This document shows, piece after piece, positions 10,891 to 21,585 of a stretch of 64,000 bases of DNA. Position 1 is the first letter of the stretch. Every line of letters begins with the position of its first letter. Source of the DNA: Nymphaea colorata. Its lineage: Eukaryota; Streptophyta; Magnoliopsida; Nymphaeales; Nymphaeaceae. The stretch covers positions 11,398,571-11,462,570 of the forward strand of contig NC_045151.1 in the NCBI RefSeq assembly GCF_008831285.2. The letters run 5' to 3'. Position numbers and translations under genes: made by a program. Under the pieces are notes generated by a model that saw only the letters and a list, made by a program, of their open reading frames with translations, ran no database searches and was not told the DNA's origin.

Positions 10891-11319
10891 ACTGTCAAGT
10901 CTCCTTAACACTGACTGGGATTCGAACACCGATTCTACTTTATAATAAAAGCAGTTTTATGCTGCAAATTAAACAATGTTTGGCCTTGATTCAGGTTCAT
11001 TAACACTCTTTACAAAACCCTCCTTACTTTCGGTTTCATGAACATGGAAGCAATTTACAAAATAACTTTATTAAAACATCTACAGTGCATATGACGGCCG
11101 CTTCACATTGAAAGACGTAATAAATGGTTTGTGCCTATAGTGTAGGCTTAAAGGAGATTTTCCAGAATTTTTGAGAACAAAGTTCACATTTAAAAGGGAA
11201 CAGAAGCAGGCCGGGAAGAACTTTCGAAATAGGTAAATATTGAACTAAAACTCGGCTTTCAATATGTTACGTGCAAAATATTAGACTCAAATCTGCAGTC
11301 CTAAAATTAAAAATATGTT
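10891..11319. other. Gene-free tract
   Basis: A minus-strand B-box-like word (GTTCGAATCCC) lies near 10917-10928 without an A box. Nothing else is supported. Confidence 0.3.
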
Positions 11320-11615
11320 GCTGAAGGCACCATAAATTGTTGCTAAAAGTATCTTAAACCATTGCTACGCCATATGCCGTTGCTAATACTCATGTGGCAA
11401 AGGGTTTTTAGCGGCACGGTTTAAATTTTTAACCTGTTGGTAACATCCGGCATCTGACAGTGCTGATCAAAGTACCATAAATCATTGTCAAAAGTAGCAT
11501 AAACCATTGCTACTCTATAAACCGTTGCTAATATTACTGTGGCAAATAGTTTCTAGCGACATATTTTGAACTTTTATCCTATTGACAACATCCAGCATCT
11601 GACAGATTTGAATTC
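11320..11615. repeat. Diverged tandem repeat, unit about 145 bp
   Basis: The block from GGCACCATAAATTGTTGCTAAAAG (near 11325) recurs as GTACCATAAATCATTGTCAAAAG (near 11471), followed in both by AAACCATTGCTAC, AACC/CCGTTGCTAAT, a TAGCGRCA word, CAACATCC and GCATCTGACAG. Similar words at 7280-7540 and 15050-15270 show that this is a dispersed transposon sequence rather than a local satellite. Confidence 0.6.
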
Positions 11616-12882
11616 CACCAAAAGGTAAAGTTAAATGAAATAAATTTACATTTAAAACCCATCTAAGAACTATTTTTTATTGCAATTGCTTGGTTATTTC
11701 CAAAGCCACAAGTGGGCTGCATTGTTGGCTTCTCATTAAATAAGGCCTCACTTAATTGCTTGAGAGCTTTAAGGGCCTAATGGAATCTTAAATATCTGAC
11801 ATGGGCCCATTTTAAATTCATGATTCTAGCAAACTATGGGTATGAGAATTATAGATTTATGATTTCCATTGGGAACCAAATTCATGGATTTCAGGTCCAA
11901 GGAATGGTGCAACTTGACATCCATAATTTTAAATGGCTGCCAAGGTTTATAAACCATGATATAATCATTTTGCCCTTTCACTTCAAATAGAAGATTTCAA
12001 ATCTTTGTAAGAAATCAAGAATTTAGAGTGGTAAGCTTTAGGTCCTAAAATCTCATGACACCTGATGTGAAGTAATTGAATGCCCCCAAGTACTGTTGAC
12101 AAAGTAATTCAACATTATATATGTAGAGTTATCTTGCAATTTGATCACAAAACCAAATAAGGACACAATCCTAAATAGGTAGTCATTAGAACATAATTTT
12201 ATTGAATCTGTCGATTAAAATAGCAAAAACTGTTTGAAAATTCATTAGTTCGTAGAAAGAAATTATGGAGTTTGAATATATTGCTGTGAAGATAGGATTG
12301 TATGTGATGCATCTAGTACAACATCAGCAAAGACCTGATGCTATGGCAACATCTATTGATGCTCTTAAAAAGTGTCAATAAAGACCAGATACTGCTACGA
12401 CCATTTGTTGGACAAGAAAATATAGATATTTTTGTTAAATGAACATCAACTCTTAAAAGACAAATCAAATCATGGGTAATGACCAAAGCAAAAACAGATC
12501 CAACAAGAAGAACAATGTCACAGGGATACATGTAGAGCCCAAATAAAAGACTAGAACAACTCAATGAAAATAAAGTCACAAAAATCTCAGACGCAACTCA
12601 ATGTCTAGATCGCCAATGCTAGTTCGTCACGAAATTGAGGAAGTCAATCCAAAAGTCATCAGTCATTCAAGAACTACCTGTAGACATAGAAGGAGAAAAT
12701 GAGTCAGATTGTTGTGAGTATGGATATATCTAACCACACCACAGGTGGAACATTGTTTGACAAAATAGATGTAGAGTTATATCGACAAAAAACTAGCTCA
12801 AAACCACCACCTATGAGCTGAAAACTTAAATTACACCATGGCTAAGCTTACTACCACAATACAACTCCTTGTGAGTTGCAAA
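11616..12882. other. Gene-free tract
   Basis: No supported gene. Sequence on the two sides of the 12883-14067 insertion (to about 14500) shares a similar style (CACCAC.., ACAAAACCA) and may be one older repeat that the hAT element entered. An 88-residue minus-strand frame at 12313-12579 has no recognised similarity. Confidence 0.35.
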
Positions 12883-13154
12883 TAAGGCTGAACAATGAGC
12901 CGAGTAACTCGAACTCGGCTCGTTAAAGCTCGGCTCGAATTTGAATTGGAGCCCGCTTTTATACTCAACGAGCTGAGCTCGAGTTGTTCCTTCAACTCGT
13001 TTATTTTATCGAGTCGAGTACGAGTTCGTTTAACGAAGCTCGCTTAACCCAACTCGACTCGTTAAGTATTTATTGTTTTTCTCATTCGTTCATCTTCATT
13101 TCTCATTTTTTTTCTCTTTTCACTCTCTTGCTATTTCTGGCGGTGGAACTGGCA

Positions 13155-13292
13155 ACCCTGCAAGCTGCAACAATGGTACTCTTCTTTCCTTTTCTCTCTC
13201 TCTCTCTCTAAATCAGAGGATTGACCCTGCAAAGCTGCAACAGTACCTCTTCTCTCCTTTTCTCTCTCTCTTTCTCTAAATCAGAGGACTGA
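13155..13292. repeat. 69-bp tandem duplication (two copies) inside the hAT element
   Basis: The unit starts ACCCTGCAAGCTGCAACA, continues through a TTTTCTCTCTC tract and ends AAATCAGAGGA. It starts at 13155 and again at 13224 with small differences. Confidence 0.75.
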
Positions 13293-13439
13293 AACAGTGA
13301 AACCCTCTCCCTCAAACGAGAGAGGGTCTCAAGAACCCAATCTTTTCTGCTCAAGCGAAAGACTCAAACCCTCGCTCGAGAGAAAGAGTGTTCTCCCTCT
13401 CTCTCTTTCATTTTCCACTTTCTCACTCTTTTCTTTCCC

Positions 13440-13911
13440 CACTCACTCCGCAATAGAGGCTTCAACCTCTCCTTTTCTCTCTCTGACTTGCTTATGGCCG
13501 CCCTTCACAAAAGAAACAGGGGCACATCCTAGGGTTTACTTCTCCTCGATCAAGCCCTAGAATCACGTCCGATCCTTCAGGGATAGACGAGCAGATGGTC
13601 TACGTCATCAGAAAGAACGATGATTGGAGGCTCCCCAGATGAAGCAGGGCTCGTCGGGGGTCCCTTCCTCTCTCCCCTGCAAGCAAAGCAAGACGATAAC
13701 CAAAAGGCGTCCGCCGATGCAGACGGAAATTCGTTAGAGGGCTGACAGCGCGGGTGCCAACGTGGAGAGGGTGGAGATTTGGGCGACCGTGGCGAACGAG
13801 CTCGGGGAGACGGCGCTGTACATCGCGGCGGACAGAGGGAGCTTGGATATGGTGAAGGAGCTGCTGAGTCACGAGCAGGGAGAGCGTGGCGAGGAAGACG
13901 AACGCGGGTAA
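13440..13911 (+). pseudogene. Captured ankyrin-repeat gene fragment (leader plus start of first exon)
   Basis: From 13753 to the stop at 13909-13911 one frame reads as an ankyrin repeat: GETALYIAADRG followed by SLDMVKELL, which fits the G-TALH-AA--G---VV--LL consensus. Upstream, several frames give fragments like those before the first repeat of plant ITN1/ACD6-type ankyrin membrane proteins, but with frameshifts and an in-frame stop. The sequence 13440-13585 (CT-rich, CTAGGGTTT) looks like a plant 5' leader. No transmembrane part is present; the frame runs into the transposon sub-end and stops. GC content is far above the flanks. I infer capture of the 5' part of a host gene by the hAT element, followed by decay. 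The exact parent gene is not identifiable from here. Confidence 0.65.
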
Positions 13912-14075
13912 ACGAGTCGAGTTCGAGCTCGACTATGTATAGTCGAGTCGAGCTCAAGCTCGTGTTACGGAACTCGACTCAAGTTCGAGTTCGAGCTCGA
14001 GCTCTTTGAGCCGAGTCGAGCTCGAGCTGGCCAAGCTCGGGCTCGACTCGGCTCGTGTGCAGCCCTAGTTGCAAA

Positions 14076-14990
14076 GATACACCAATAGTCTAACAATCAC
14101 CACTCATAGTCATAGTGATGAGAATAAGTAAAAATACTTATGGGCACAAACATAGGTAAAACAAAACTAATCTTCACCAAACGGTCTACAAAGATCAAAG
14201 GTAACCTGCAAAAAAGCTTATTGAGATATTCCAAATCGCCACTGCAACAACATAGTCTAACCACCCAGCCTTAACCTAAGTAATAGACCAACCACTCTAA
14301 GCACCAAGATTCTCACTAATGCCTGTGTTTTTCACCAATGAAAGTGGCACCGTTACTTATGCTTTCATTTTGGTTACTTATGCTTTCATTTTGGGTTAGC
14401 AATGACCCGATTTCTTGTAGTATTGCTTCCCTATTCAAGTTGCGTTTGCAGAGAGCCAAATGTATTTGAAAATGCCAAAACAAACAACAGGCAACCATTA
14501 GAAAGATGAGTCATCTTCTCATAATGCAGTGGCACTCAATGGCAGAGATACTTGGGGATTGCGGCGGCCATTGTCCATACTAAACCATTAAAAATTTCAT
14601 TCATATCATACTGTGATGACTCTAAAACTACATAGGATTCCCACACCAAACATGCGCTTGTGACTCAAGTGCCTTTCAACTAAAAAAAAAATTCTGGCTC
14701 CGCCGCTAGGCCAAAAGATGTTTTGTTAAAATGACCAAAATACCCTTAAACGAGAAAATCCGATAAGAACAGAACTGAAAAAGCAAGGGGAAAAAAAATG
14801 ATCCAAAACGCCATTGAAGGGACCATTCACCAACTCAGAAACTCTTATTTGCTGGGTCCATAGATCGAGTGCCGCGTCAGAGGATGCCTTTAATAGAGAA
14901 GCGTACTCGAAAAGTTGGGAGGACTAAATCTCCAACAACCCATCAGTTGCAAGGCTTCCACGTGGACTTAGTATACTTTGCTTCGCTGTC
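14076..14990. other. Gene-free tract
   Basis: A 22-bp unit (GTTACTTATGCTTTCATTTTG) is tandemly duplicated at about 14353-14397. A piece of family A (CAAGTGCC..ATTCTGGCTCCGCCGC) lies at 14669-14707 in reverse orientation. No gene is seen. Confidence 0.4.
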
Positions 14991-15270
14991 CCTCATGCAA
15001 ACGATATTTGACCATGTAAAGCGCTAATATATATATTATATCAGGCGGCTGCCGGATGTTGCCACAAAATATTCAAAAACCATTACTAAAAATGGCTAAC
15101 AATGTCCAACGATCCCCATTACAGTTCCTCATGCAAACGGTATTTGACCAGTGAACACAACCGATTCCATTGTTCTCTCTCACATACAAGTTTATATATA
15201 TATATATATATTTCCAAATCACAAAATATTTCAGAACCGTTGCTAAGAATGGCTGACAATTTTTTTTGCA
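14988..15270. repeat. Two-copy diverged direct repeat, period about 134 bp
   Basis: CCTCATGCAAACGATATTTGACC near 14992 recurs near 15127, and AAATATTCAAAAACCATTACTAA..ATGGCTAACAAT near 15066 recurs as AAATATTTCAGAACCGTTGCTAAG..ATGGCTGACAAT near 15224. It is related to the repeat at 11320-11615. Confidence 0.55.
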
Positions 15271-15380
15271 GTATAATGCTGTTTATAGTGTTTTTAATAA
15301 CGATTTATGTTGCATTTAGATATGGATTTTTTAAATATTTAATCATTCAACAACATCAATAGCTTGTAAATTTTAATTTT

Positions 15381-15382
<2 letters not shown>

Positions 15383-15440
<58 letters not shown>
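15383..15440. repeat. (TA)n microsatellite
   Basis: About 58 bases of uninterrupted TA. Shorter TA runs also occur at 15193-15211 and 15826-15851. Confidence 0.9.
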
Positions 15441-15444
<4 letters not shown>

Positions 15445-16535
15445 CGCCCATGCGCAGTGGCCGCTCGGATGACAGCACGAACATTTTTTTTTCTTAAAAA
15501 TTATTTTTAATGTAACACGATGTTAAATGTCATTTATAAACAATTATGGTGTATATGACAGATTGGAAAGTTAATTGGCAGGTGCAAATGGCACAACTTG
15601 TCGCATCTTTAGTTAATTTAACATTGTATGTGTGATCTTTTGGCTGGTTTTGGAGCTGATTACCACATACTTAATGTGTCTTCGAAGAAACAGAGAATGA
15701 ACTCAGATTGTGCCAAAAGCTCTCTAATAGCTTTTCCTACTGAAAAGAGAGAAAGCGGCACATTTAAGAAAGTTGTAAATACTTTTATGTACTGTTTGTA
15801 ATGGCCAGTGTTCTTTCATGGAAGAATATATATATATATATATATATATATCTGATTTTTTAGGGTAGAAAATTTATTAAATTTTATATACCGTTAATTG
15901 TGAAATCTTTATTAAAACCTTATAGAATTTTGCGGTTCTAAGTGCTAAACCATTAGAAAAAAAATAATCATGTAGGTCACACTAGCGCAATTACTTTGTA
16001 AAATAAAAAGACTTATTATTAATCCCTGTAGGGATATTCTTATTCTATCAACCTTAAGGTGCTATATTTAAAATGTCATTCCAAAAAAAGAAATAGCTAG
16101 AAATAATTTGAGTTTGAAAAAAAAAAGTTTAAATATGACACAAAAAAAACATAAAAGGATTGAAATGAACTCCTACTTTCCAATCAGTTGAAACAGTGTA
16201 CCTGGTGGGCAGTTAAAAGGCCAATTGTTAATTCGATTCTTGTGGGTGCTACTCATAGCAGTTCTACACTCTACTTAATGGACTACCATGAATATAATAG
16301 CTGAATAGTGAACAATTTGAAGCAGGCATTGTAAAACATTTATTAATTAGTTTTCACATTTGTACTTTATTTAATTAACGTTCATGAATTACATTCTTCG
16401 GATGCATTTAATGCAATAAGTAATTAAATAATTAGATTATTATTTTATGAATCCTACTGGTTTCCTTAAATTCAAAATTTTCTTGTTCAGGTTCAAGGAT
16501 GGAGTGCAGATTCTTCCAATCTTTTGAAAAAGCAA
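15441..16535. other. Gene-free tract
   Basis: AT-rich. A segment at 16200-16270 (CCAATTGTTAATTCGATTCTTGTGGGTGCTACTCAT) is similar to 51980-52040, so it is a dispersed repeat, perhaps SINE-like. No gene. Confidence 0.35.
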
Positions 16536-16757
16536 TTAGGCCTCGACATCGGACCGGCCCGACCCAACCAGGTTAAAAAATAAAAAATAAAATTAAAATT
16601 TTTTAAATATAAAATATATATTTTAATAATAATAAATATATTATTATTAAATAAAAATAATATAAAAAATAAGTACAATCAAATCCAGCCCCATTGAGCC
16701 AACTTGGGCTGATTTTATCAAGCCAAGGCCGAGGTCGAGGCCCGATGCCTAGGCTTA
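16536..16757. mobile_element. Family C MITE with AT core
   Basis: The left end is TTAGGCCTCGACATCGGACC. The right end, inverted, is TAAGCCTAGGCATCGGGCC. The middle 150 bases are nearly all A and T. The flanks AAAAGCAA and AAAGAGCAA are similar but not an exact duplication. Confidence 0.6.
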
Positions 16758-16766
16758 AAAGAGCAA

Positions 16767-16791
16767 TATATATATATATATATATATATAT
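16767..16791. repeat. (TA)n microsatellite
   Basis: Short TA run right after the family C element. Confidence 0.85.
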
Positions 16792-16857
16792 GAAGTCGAA
16801 GTCGATGGTAAATTAACATTAGAATTTTTCCATACAGCATGAATCTGGATTCTCTAA

Positions 16858-17015
16858 CCTATAACTCCAAATTGGAGCCAAAAAATTTTTTAGTTAGGAG
16901 CACTAACAATTTGTGGCATGAATATAAATAAATAAATAAATAAATCGATGTATGAAAAGACAATTTGCACATACCCGCGTGGGCAATAACGGACATTGCC
17001 TCTGACACTGCTCGA
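16858..17015. mobile_element. Family A remnant
   Basis: Reads TTGGAGCCAAAAAATTTTTTAGTTAGGAGCAC, then a short (AAAT)n run, then GCGTGGGCAATAACGG and a GCCTCTGACACTG end. The palindrome has decayed. The order of motifs matches the family A consensus. Confidence 0.5.
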
Positions 17016-17173
17016 ATCACCTTTTAACACTAATATTTGATCAAATATCGTGTACTTTTCTCTAATGGTTTTGAAATTATTAGAGTGATCTTAACCTATT
17101 CCTATAAAGTATACAGTGTGAACCTGTAATCTCTACCTCATCCATTGCACAGCACCAATATACTGGCAACTAC

Positions 17174-17238
<65 letters not shown>

Positions 17239-17642
17239 TTTAGATTTCTTCAATCAAATTTGTACCGGAAAATCCTTTGGCACACTGCTCAATGCATTGT
17301 ATCCTGTGATGCGTTTAATCATATTTGTAAGATGCATTGCATCATGTCCCCATTATTGGGCACTGCTGTCGAGGGAGGGATCTCTCTCTCTTTCCTCCCT
17401 CACGTACGTTTTAAGAGGGAGTAGGAATCCCTCCTCCTGCTGGGCTGTCGCCTCCTTCTCCATCATTATACCATTACACAGCATTAAAACGGAAATCAAC
17501 AAGTAGATGGATGTATTCACAAGTGTAAAGTAGTGGATTTATTCACAAGTGTAAAGTAGTGGATTTCTTTAATCTACGCTTAAACTGAAAATCTTTTACC
17601 GTACATTACTCAATGCATTATATCAAGTAGTGTCTTTAATCA
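17016..17642. other. Gene-free tract with (TA)n and a short tandem repeat
   Basis: (TA)n at 17179-17235. A 26-bp unit (ATTCACAAGTGTAAAGTAGTGG) occurs twice from 17515. Words near 17275-17350 (CACTGCTCAATGCATTGTATC) recur near 17605-17640, so this is a duplicated repeat sequence. No gene. Confidence 0.5.
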
Positions 17643-17825
17643 TACCCAAGGGTAGAACCAAATTTTTTTTATTAAAAGAGTCAAACTATATTTTTAAAAT
17701 TTTAACATGAACTGACATATATTTTTTAAAATTTGATACAAAATAAATGATTTTTTTTTAAATTACGTTTGTTTTTTAAATTTTGAGGTGGAGGGATGAC
17801 CCCTTTTCCAGCCCCTTTGGCAAGC
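17643..17825. mobile_element. Family B remnant
   Basis: Begins near GGGTAGAACC, has a TTTTAAAATTT-rich core, and ends TTGAGGTGGAGGGATGACCCC..CCAGCCCC, as in the copies at 22425-22560 and 33480-33610. Confidence 0.5.
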
Positions 17826-18189
17826 GCTGCATGTCAGTCGCAAGCCATGCATATGCAGAGTCATGTTTTGGGATGATTGAAAGGTTGTATATATATATAT
17901 ATATATAAACTCAGGGATGTGGTCAGGTATCTAACCCTGGCGTGCCATTTATTTGCAAGAGATAACTTTATGGTTTGACAGGAAAAGGTGTATGGAAAAA
18001 GTTTGCAGGGAAGCCACGTGGTTCACTCCAAAGCGGTCGCTTTCGCTTCTATTAACGCTCCAACGTTCATGATGGGATGGAAAATGTCGTACCAGCAGCG
18101 CCCAATCAATACGAGAGAGCGACTGTATTTAGGATTTTTGAAGGTGGTATGTGGTTGATAAAAAAAAAGTAAATAAACTGTCATTGGAT
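17826..18189. other. Gene-free tract
   Basis: Holds a short TA run at 17886-17907. The segment 17990-18120 is less AT-rich, but no open frame of note is seen. Confidence 0.35.
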
Positions 18190-18475
18190 GAGCTAACCGT
18201 CGGGCCGAACCGCAGCTTAGAACTCTAGCTCGGACTCAACCTGGTTTTACTGGATTAAAGTAAAAAATATTTTTTAAATGTAAAATAAAAAAATTACTCT
18301 AAAATATATATTTTAACATTAAAATATATATTATTATTAAAAAATAATATTAAAAAGATATTGAATTGACCTGGATCGGTTTTTTAGATCGGAATCCGAG
18401 TTTGATCAAGCTAGGTATTGAGTACCTGGGTATTGGGTACCTGATGGGTACCCGGGTCTGATGCCCATGTCTAAT
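18190..18475. mobile_element. Family C MITE with AT core
   Basis: GC-rich ends (GTCGGGCCGAACC at the left, GGGTACCCGGG and TGATGCCCATGTCTAA at the right) flank an AT-only core. It has the same plan as 5983-6225 and 16536-16757. Confidence 0.55.
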
Positions 18476-18527
18476 AAAAGCTGGTGTGTGTGCCTAGAGG
18501 GATATAACTTCCAATTGAGTAGAGAGT

Positions 18528-18695
18528 GGTAGAGTTAGAAATTTCTGGTTAAGGGGTATAATTTTAAAATTGAAAGGACACTCATATATAAAAAGATAAA
18601 GAGGAAGCTCTTAATTTGTAAATAAAGCAATTTCTATGGACTGGTGTGGGCAATCGCCCACATCAGCCCACGCTTGTCTCCGCCGCTGACACCAG
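18528..18695. mobile_element. Family A MITE copy
   Basis: Left end AGTGGTAGAGTTAGAAATTTC, then GGTTAAGGGGTA, then the palindrome region GTGTGGGCAATCGCCCACAT (18644-18663), and the right end TCTCCGCCGCT. No clean target duplication. Confidence 0.6.
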
Positions 18696-18934
18696 ATGGA
18701 TTTTACATGCATCAAAACAGAACAGTGCACTTTTTTCTTCACAAAATGATAATGATTACTAGACAATTCATATTTCATGTTTCAAAAACTAGTTAGGGAT
18801 GAAATTGGGTTTTCAAAACAAAAAGCTTTGAGTTTTCTCTTTTACTTATGAAGCTTCTATCTCCAGATAGGATGTACAAATTAAGTAGGATTTAGTAAAA
18901 CCTACTGCCCATGTAAATCAATAGCAATCAATTT

Positions 18935-19075
18935 CAAATTTTTAAAAGGCATTAGCATGTATAATAATAAAAAAAAAATTGCTCTAAGGTGTCAATACAA
19001 GAATAAGTAATTTTTGTGGCCCAGTGAGGGCAATTGCCCACACGTTGCTCACATCTGCCTCCACCCTGCAACCAA
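18935..19075. mobile_element. Family A fragment
   Basis: Only the right two-thirds is present: GTGTCAATACAAGAATAAG, then GTGAGGGCAATTGCCCACAC at 19024-19043, then CATCTGCCTCCACCCTG. Confidence 0.55.
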
Positions 19076-20130
19076 CGGGTAACGAAGATACGAAAAAGGA
19101 GAAAAAAATTAAAAACGAAATTTGAATGTTGTTTCTTTCCGCTCCAACTAACTATGAATCTTATTTAATTTGCTTTACCAAATCCTTCGACTCGATCGGG
19201 TGGCTTGTCACGGTCATCGTTCTTGGGATACACCTTCTTCGTGATAAAATAAAAACACCTACCATCAAGGTTGACATTACGTAATGCTAAATAAGTCCTT
19301 CAAGGCTCCACAGCCGGCTGCGCCTTGGGCAGCATTTATATTTACTTCCTTCACCTAACACACATATTCAAACAAGCAAGCGTGCACGTACTTCCAACCA
19401 TAGGCCAAACAATATATTATATATGCATCCATGTTTCAGCATAAGACAATATTTCTTAATTTATTATTGTTATTATTATTATTATTATTGCTACTAACAA
19501 AAAAATTTAACATCACCATTTTTTTAGCAAAAGAATCAGGTCCCACAGTCGGGGGCCCGAGGAGTGGTGTGAAAGTGAAAACTGCAACCGATACATTCTT
19601 AAATGGTGTTTTGGAGGTAAAATGTCATTTCGCCGCTAAAACAGTGTTTAAAGCGTGTTTGGGCATTAGACAAAATTGGGTTTGTGAAAGACCTCCTTTA
19701 AAAAAAAAAAAAAAAAACTTTGTTTTTGAAAAACGTGAATAATAAGCTTAGAAATTTTGCACTAAGTTTAGAAGCTTGTGGTACCAATACCATACTTGAG
19801 TTGCAATCACTCATTTTCTTAAGCGGGACATCGGTTAGTGCTCCTCAACCAAAATTTTCTAGCTCTACCATTGAAGATACGAAACCAAGTTCTTAAAAAC
19901 GGTTTAACATAGCAAGTTTTCACAAGCCGGCATACTTAATTTTCATAAAATGACCTTTTTTTTTTTAGATGTCATCCAAACAGAGCTTATGAGGCAGGTG
20001 TTATTGAAAAACCATAGTTCCAAGCCACCACATTTATGAGAGTTGATGAGCAGCATTGTTGTGCTAGCAGATCATTATTGTTAGTGCCACGGCGATCAAG
20101 TTGCCACCTTCGGCTTTATCTTTACAAATA
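19076..20130. other. Gene-free tract
   Basis: A (TTA)n run lies near 19463-19488. A reverse-oriented family A fragment (GTGCTCCTCAACCAAAATTTTCTAGCTCTACC) lies at 19840-19875. The 103-residue frame at 19431-19742 is repeat-derived and not a gene. Confidence 0.4.
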
Positions 20131-20645
20131 AGCATTGGTGGAGGTAGACATAATTGGCTGAGAGGCACTCACTATATATTTGAAAGGCATTATATAGGGG
20201 CGGAGGTAAGGTAGGGCTCGCATGGCTCCACCTCAAAAAATTTACTTTTAAAAATTTATATGTAAATTTTAAAAAATTTTACTTGTTTTATATAAAAATT
20301 TTGAAACATGATATTTTGGCCCTATTCAAAATTTTGAAACGTTAATTTAACCCGCCTCTTGAAAAATTTGTGGCTCCACCCCTAGCATTATATACATAAG
20401 CATACAAAAAAAATTAGGTCAACATAAGTAAGAAAATTTTATTGGACTATGTGGCAGAGGCAATGGCAGATGTGAGCACCCTGTTGGCAATTCTCATATA
20501 GACCCACAAAAAGTTTCTTAGTTTCATATTGATGATTTAAAAACATTTTATTTATTTACGTGTTAGTGCCGCTTAATAATTAAACAATTTACACCCATTA
20601 CCCCTTAGTCAAAATTTTCTGACTCGGCGTTTCTGTGTGGGCAGT
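20131..20645. mobile_element. Older family A elements, interrupted by a family B insertion
   Basis: The left part (TTGGTGGAGGTAGACATAATTGGCTGAGAGGCAC) and the right part (TTGGACTATGTGGCAGAGGCAATGGCAGATGTGAGC) are split by the insertion at 20195-20384. A second copy in opposite orientation follows to about 20645 (CCCCTTAGTCAAAATTTTCTGACTCGGC, then GTGTGGGCAGTTGGCCACCC). Confidence 0.5.
20195..20384. mobile_element. Family B hAT-like MITE (190 bp) with exact 8-bp target duplication
   Basis: The left end is TAGGGGCGGAG. The right end, inverted, is TAGGGGTGGAGCC. The flanks are identical, GCATTATA at 20187-20194 and 20385-20392. The core has AAAATTTATATGTAAATTTT and TTTTGAAAC words shared by the other family B copies. 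It is nested inside an older family A element. Confidence 0.85.
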
Positions 20646-21039
20646 TGGCCACCCTTGGTTGTTAGTGCCACAGGGAGGGAACAAGTGGCAGCCACCTTGA
20701 GTTTTATCTTTACTAAGTAGCCCGTTTGTCAAGGACTTCATCTACTTGTCAGGGTGCTTTCAGTACGAAACTGAATGTATGGTCAGAGTAACACTCTCTC
20801 GTCCATAGATAACATCGAAAGCAGGCTTTTTCCAACTTTACGACAGAAGGACCAACATTTTAACCTCCAGTTGAGATAGAAACCATAAACTACTTACCCA
20901 AAGTCTGGTGCCTCATAATAACTCCTGTAACTTCCAGCAACAGCCATGTAAAATCTTGATGTTCGACATGTTCTTGGAACTCTTAACCTAGCCCGGTCGG
21001 CGCTCCGGCATTTTAAGTTATTTAATAACTGCCATCGTG
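20646..21039. other. Gene-free tract
   Basis: No gene or clear repeat boundary. A 75-residue minus-strand frame overlapping 20894-21121 runs into repeat sequence and is not supported. Confidence 0.35.
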
Positions 21040-21150
21040 TCAGTGGCGAAGCCAGGATTTTTTTGACTGTGAGATGCACTTGAATTGCACATTCGAGTCT
21101 GATGTGGGCGGTGGCCCACACCAGCCCCTGTCTAACTCCGCTCCCACCAT
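21040..21150. mobile_element. Short family A copy
   Basis: Left end CAGTGGCGAAGCCAGG, palindrome GTGGGCGGTGGCCCAC within 21102-21121, right end near ACTCCGCTCCCAC. Confidence 0.55.
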
Positions 21151-21585
21151 ATTAAGAATTTTATTGAAATCTTTTCTGACCACGTTAATGTGCCCCTAGA
21201 AACTAAAATAACTATGCATTATTAACGAAAGGGTGCTTTTTAATATTGGAGGCAGTTTTGTTTACTTGGGACACCTCTCTCACCTGCTCTCCTCCAATTT
21301 TTGCTCTTTCTTGTAACTAACTCCCCAATTATTTAGTCAAATGTTGGCCTTCATTTACATATCCTAATAAATGACTTTTTATTACTTCAAAGTGATATGT
21401 CTTTAAAGAGTGACATCACATTTAATGTGGCAGTTAAGTCGTAGGTGTGGGAATGGGACCCCTAGGTTCAAAAATATGCACGCTTCTTCTATGTGCTTTC
21501 CTTTTCTATTTCTCATAGTTAAATAGATAAGAATGTGAAGTGCTAAGGCTTTCAAATGAGCTAAATGCAGTCGAAGCTACGTTTC
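21151..21585. other. Gene-free tract
   Basis: Nothing recognised. Confidence 0.3.

Larger units (their letters stand above)
12883..14067. mobile_element. Family E hAT-like element carrying captured gene sequence (1185 bp)
   Basis: The left end is TAAGGCTGAACAATGAGCCG. The right end, read inverted, begins TAGGGCTGCACACGAGCCG. The flanks are an exact 8-bp duplication, GTTGCAAA at 12875-12882 and 14068-14075, the hAT signature. The sub-ends (to about 13065 and from about 13905) are packed with CTCGAGCTCGA words. Between them lies foreign-looking DNA: a CT-rich segment with a 69-bp tandem duplication, a leader-like region, and a GC-rich ankyrin-repeat fragment. No transposase is encoded. The overall plan is that of a gene-capturing (Pack-type) non-autonomous hAT element. 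Confidence 0.8.

Noticed and set aside
10910-10930. Minus-strand B-box GTTCGAATCCC as a tRNA or SINE
   Set aside because: No A-box at the expected distance on that strand.
13577-14009. Other-frame ORFs of 76-126 residues across the ankyrin fragment
   Set aside because: Arg/Pro/Ser-rich shadow frames of a GC-rich segment and of the CTCGAG-rich transposon end. Only one frame shows a real domain.
19431-19742. 103-residue ORF with a poly-Leu start and poly-Lys end
   Set aside because: Built on a (TTA)n run and an A run, with no domain.
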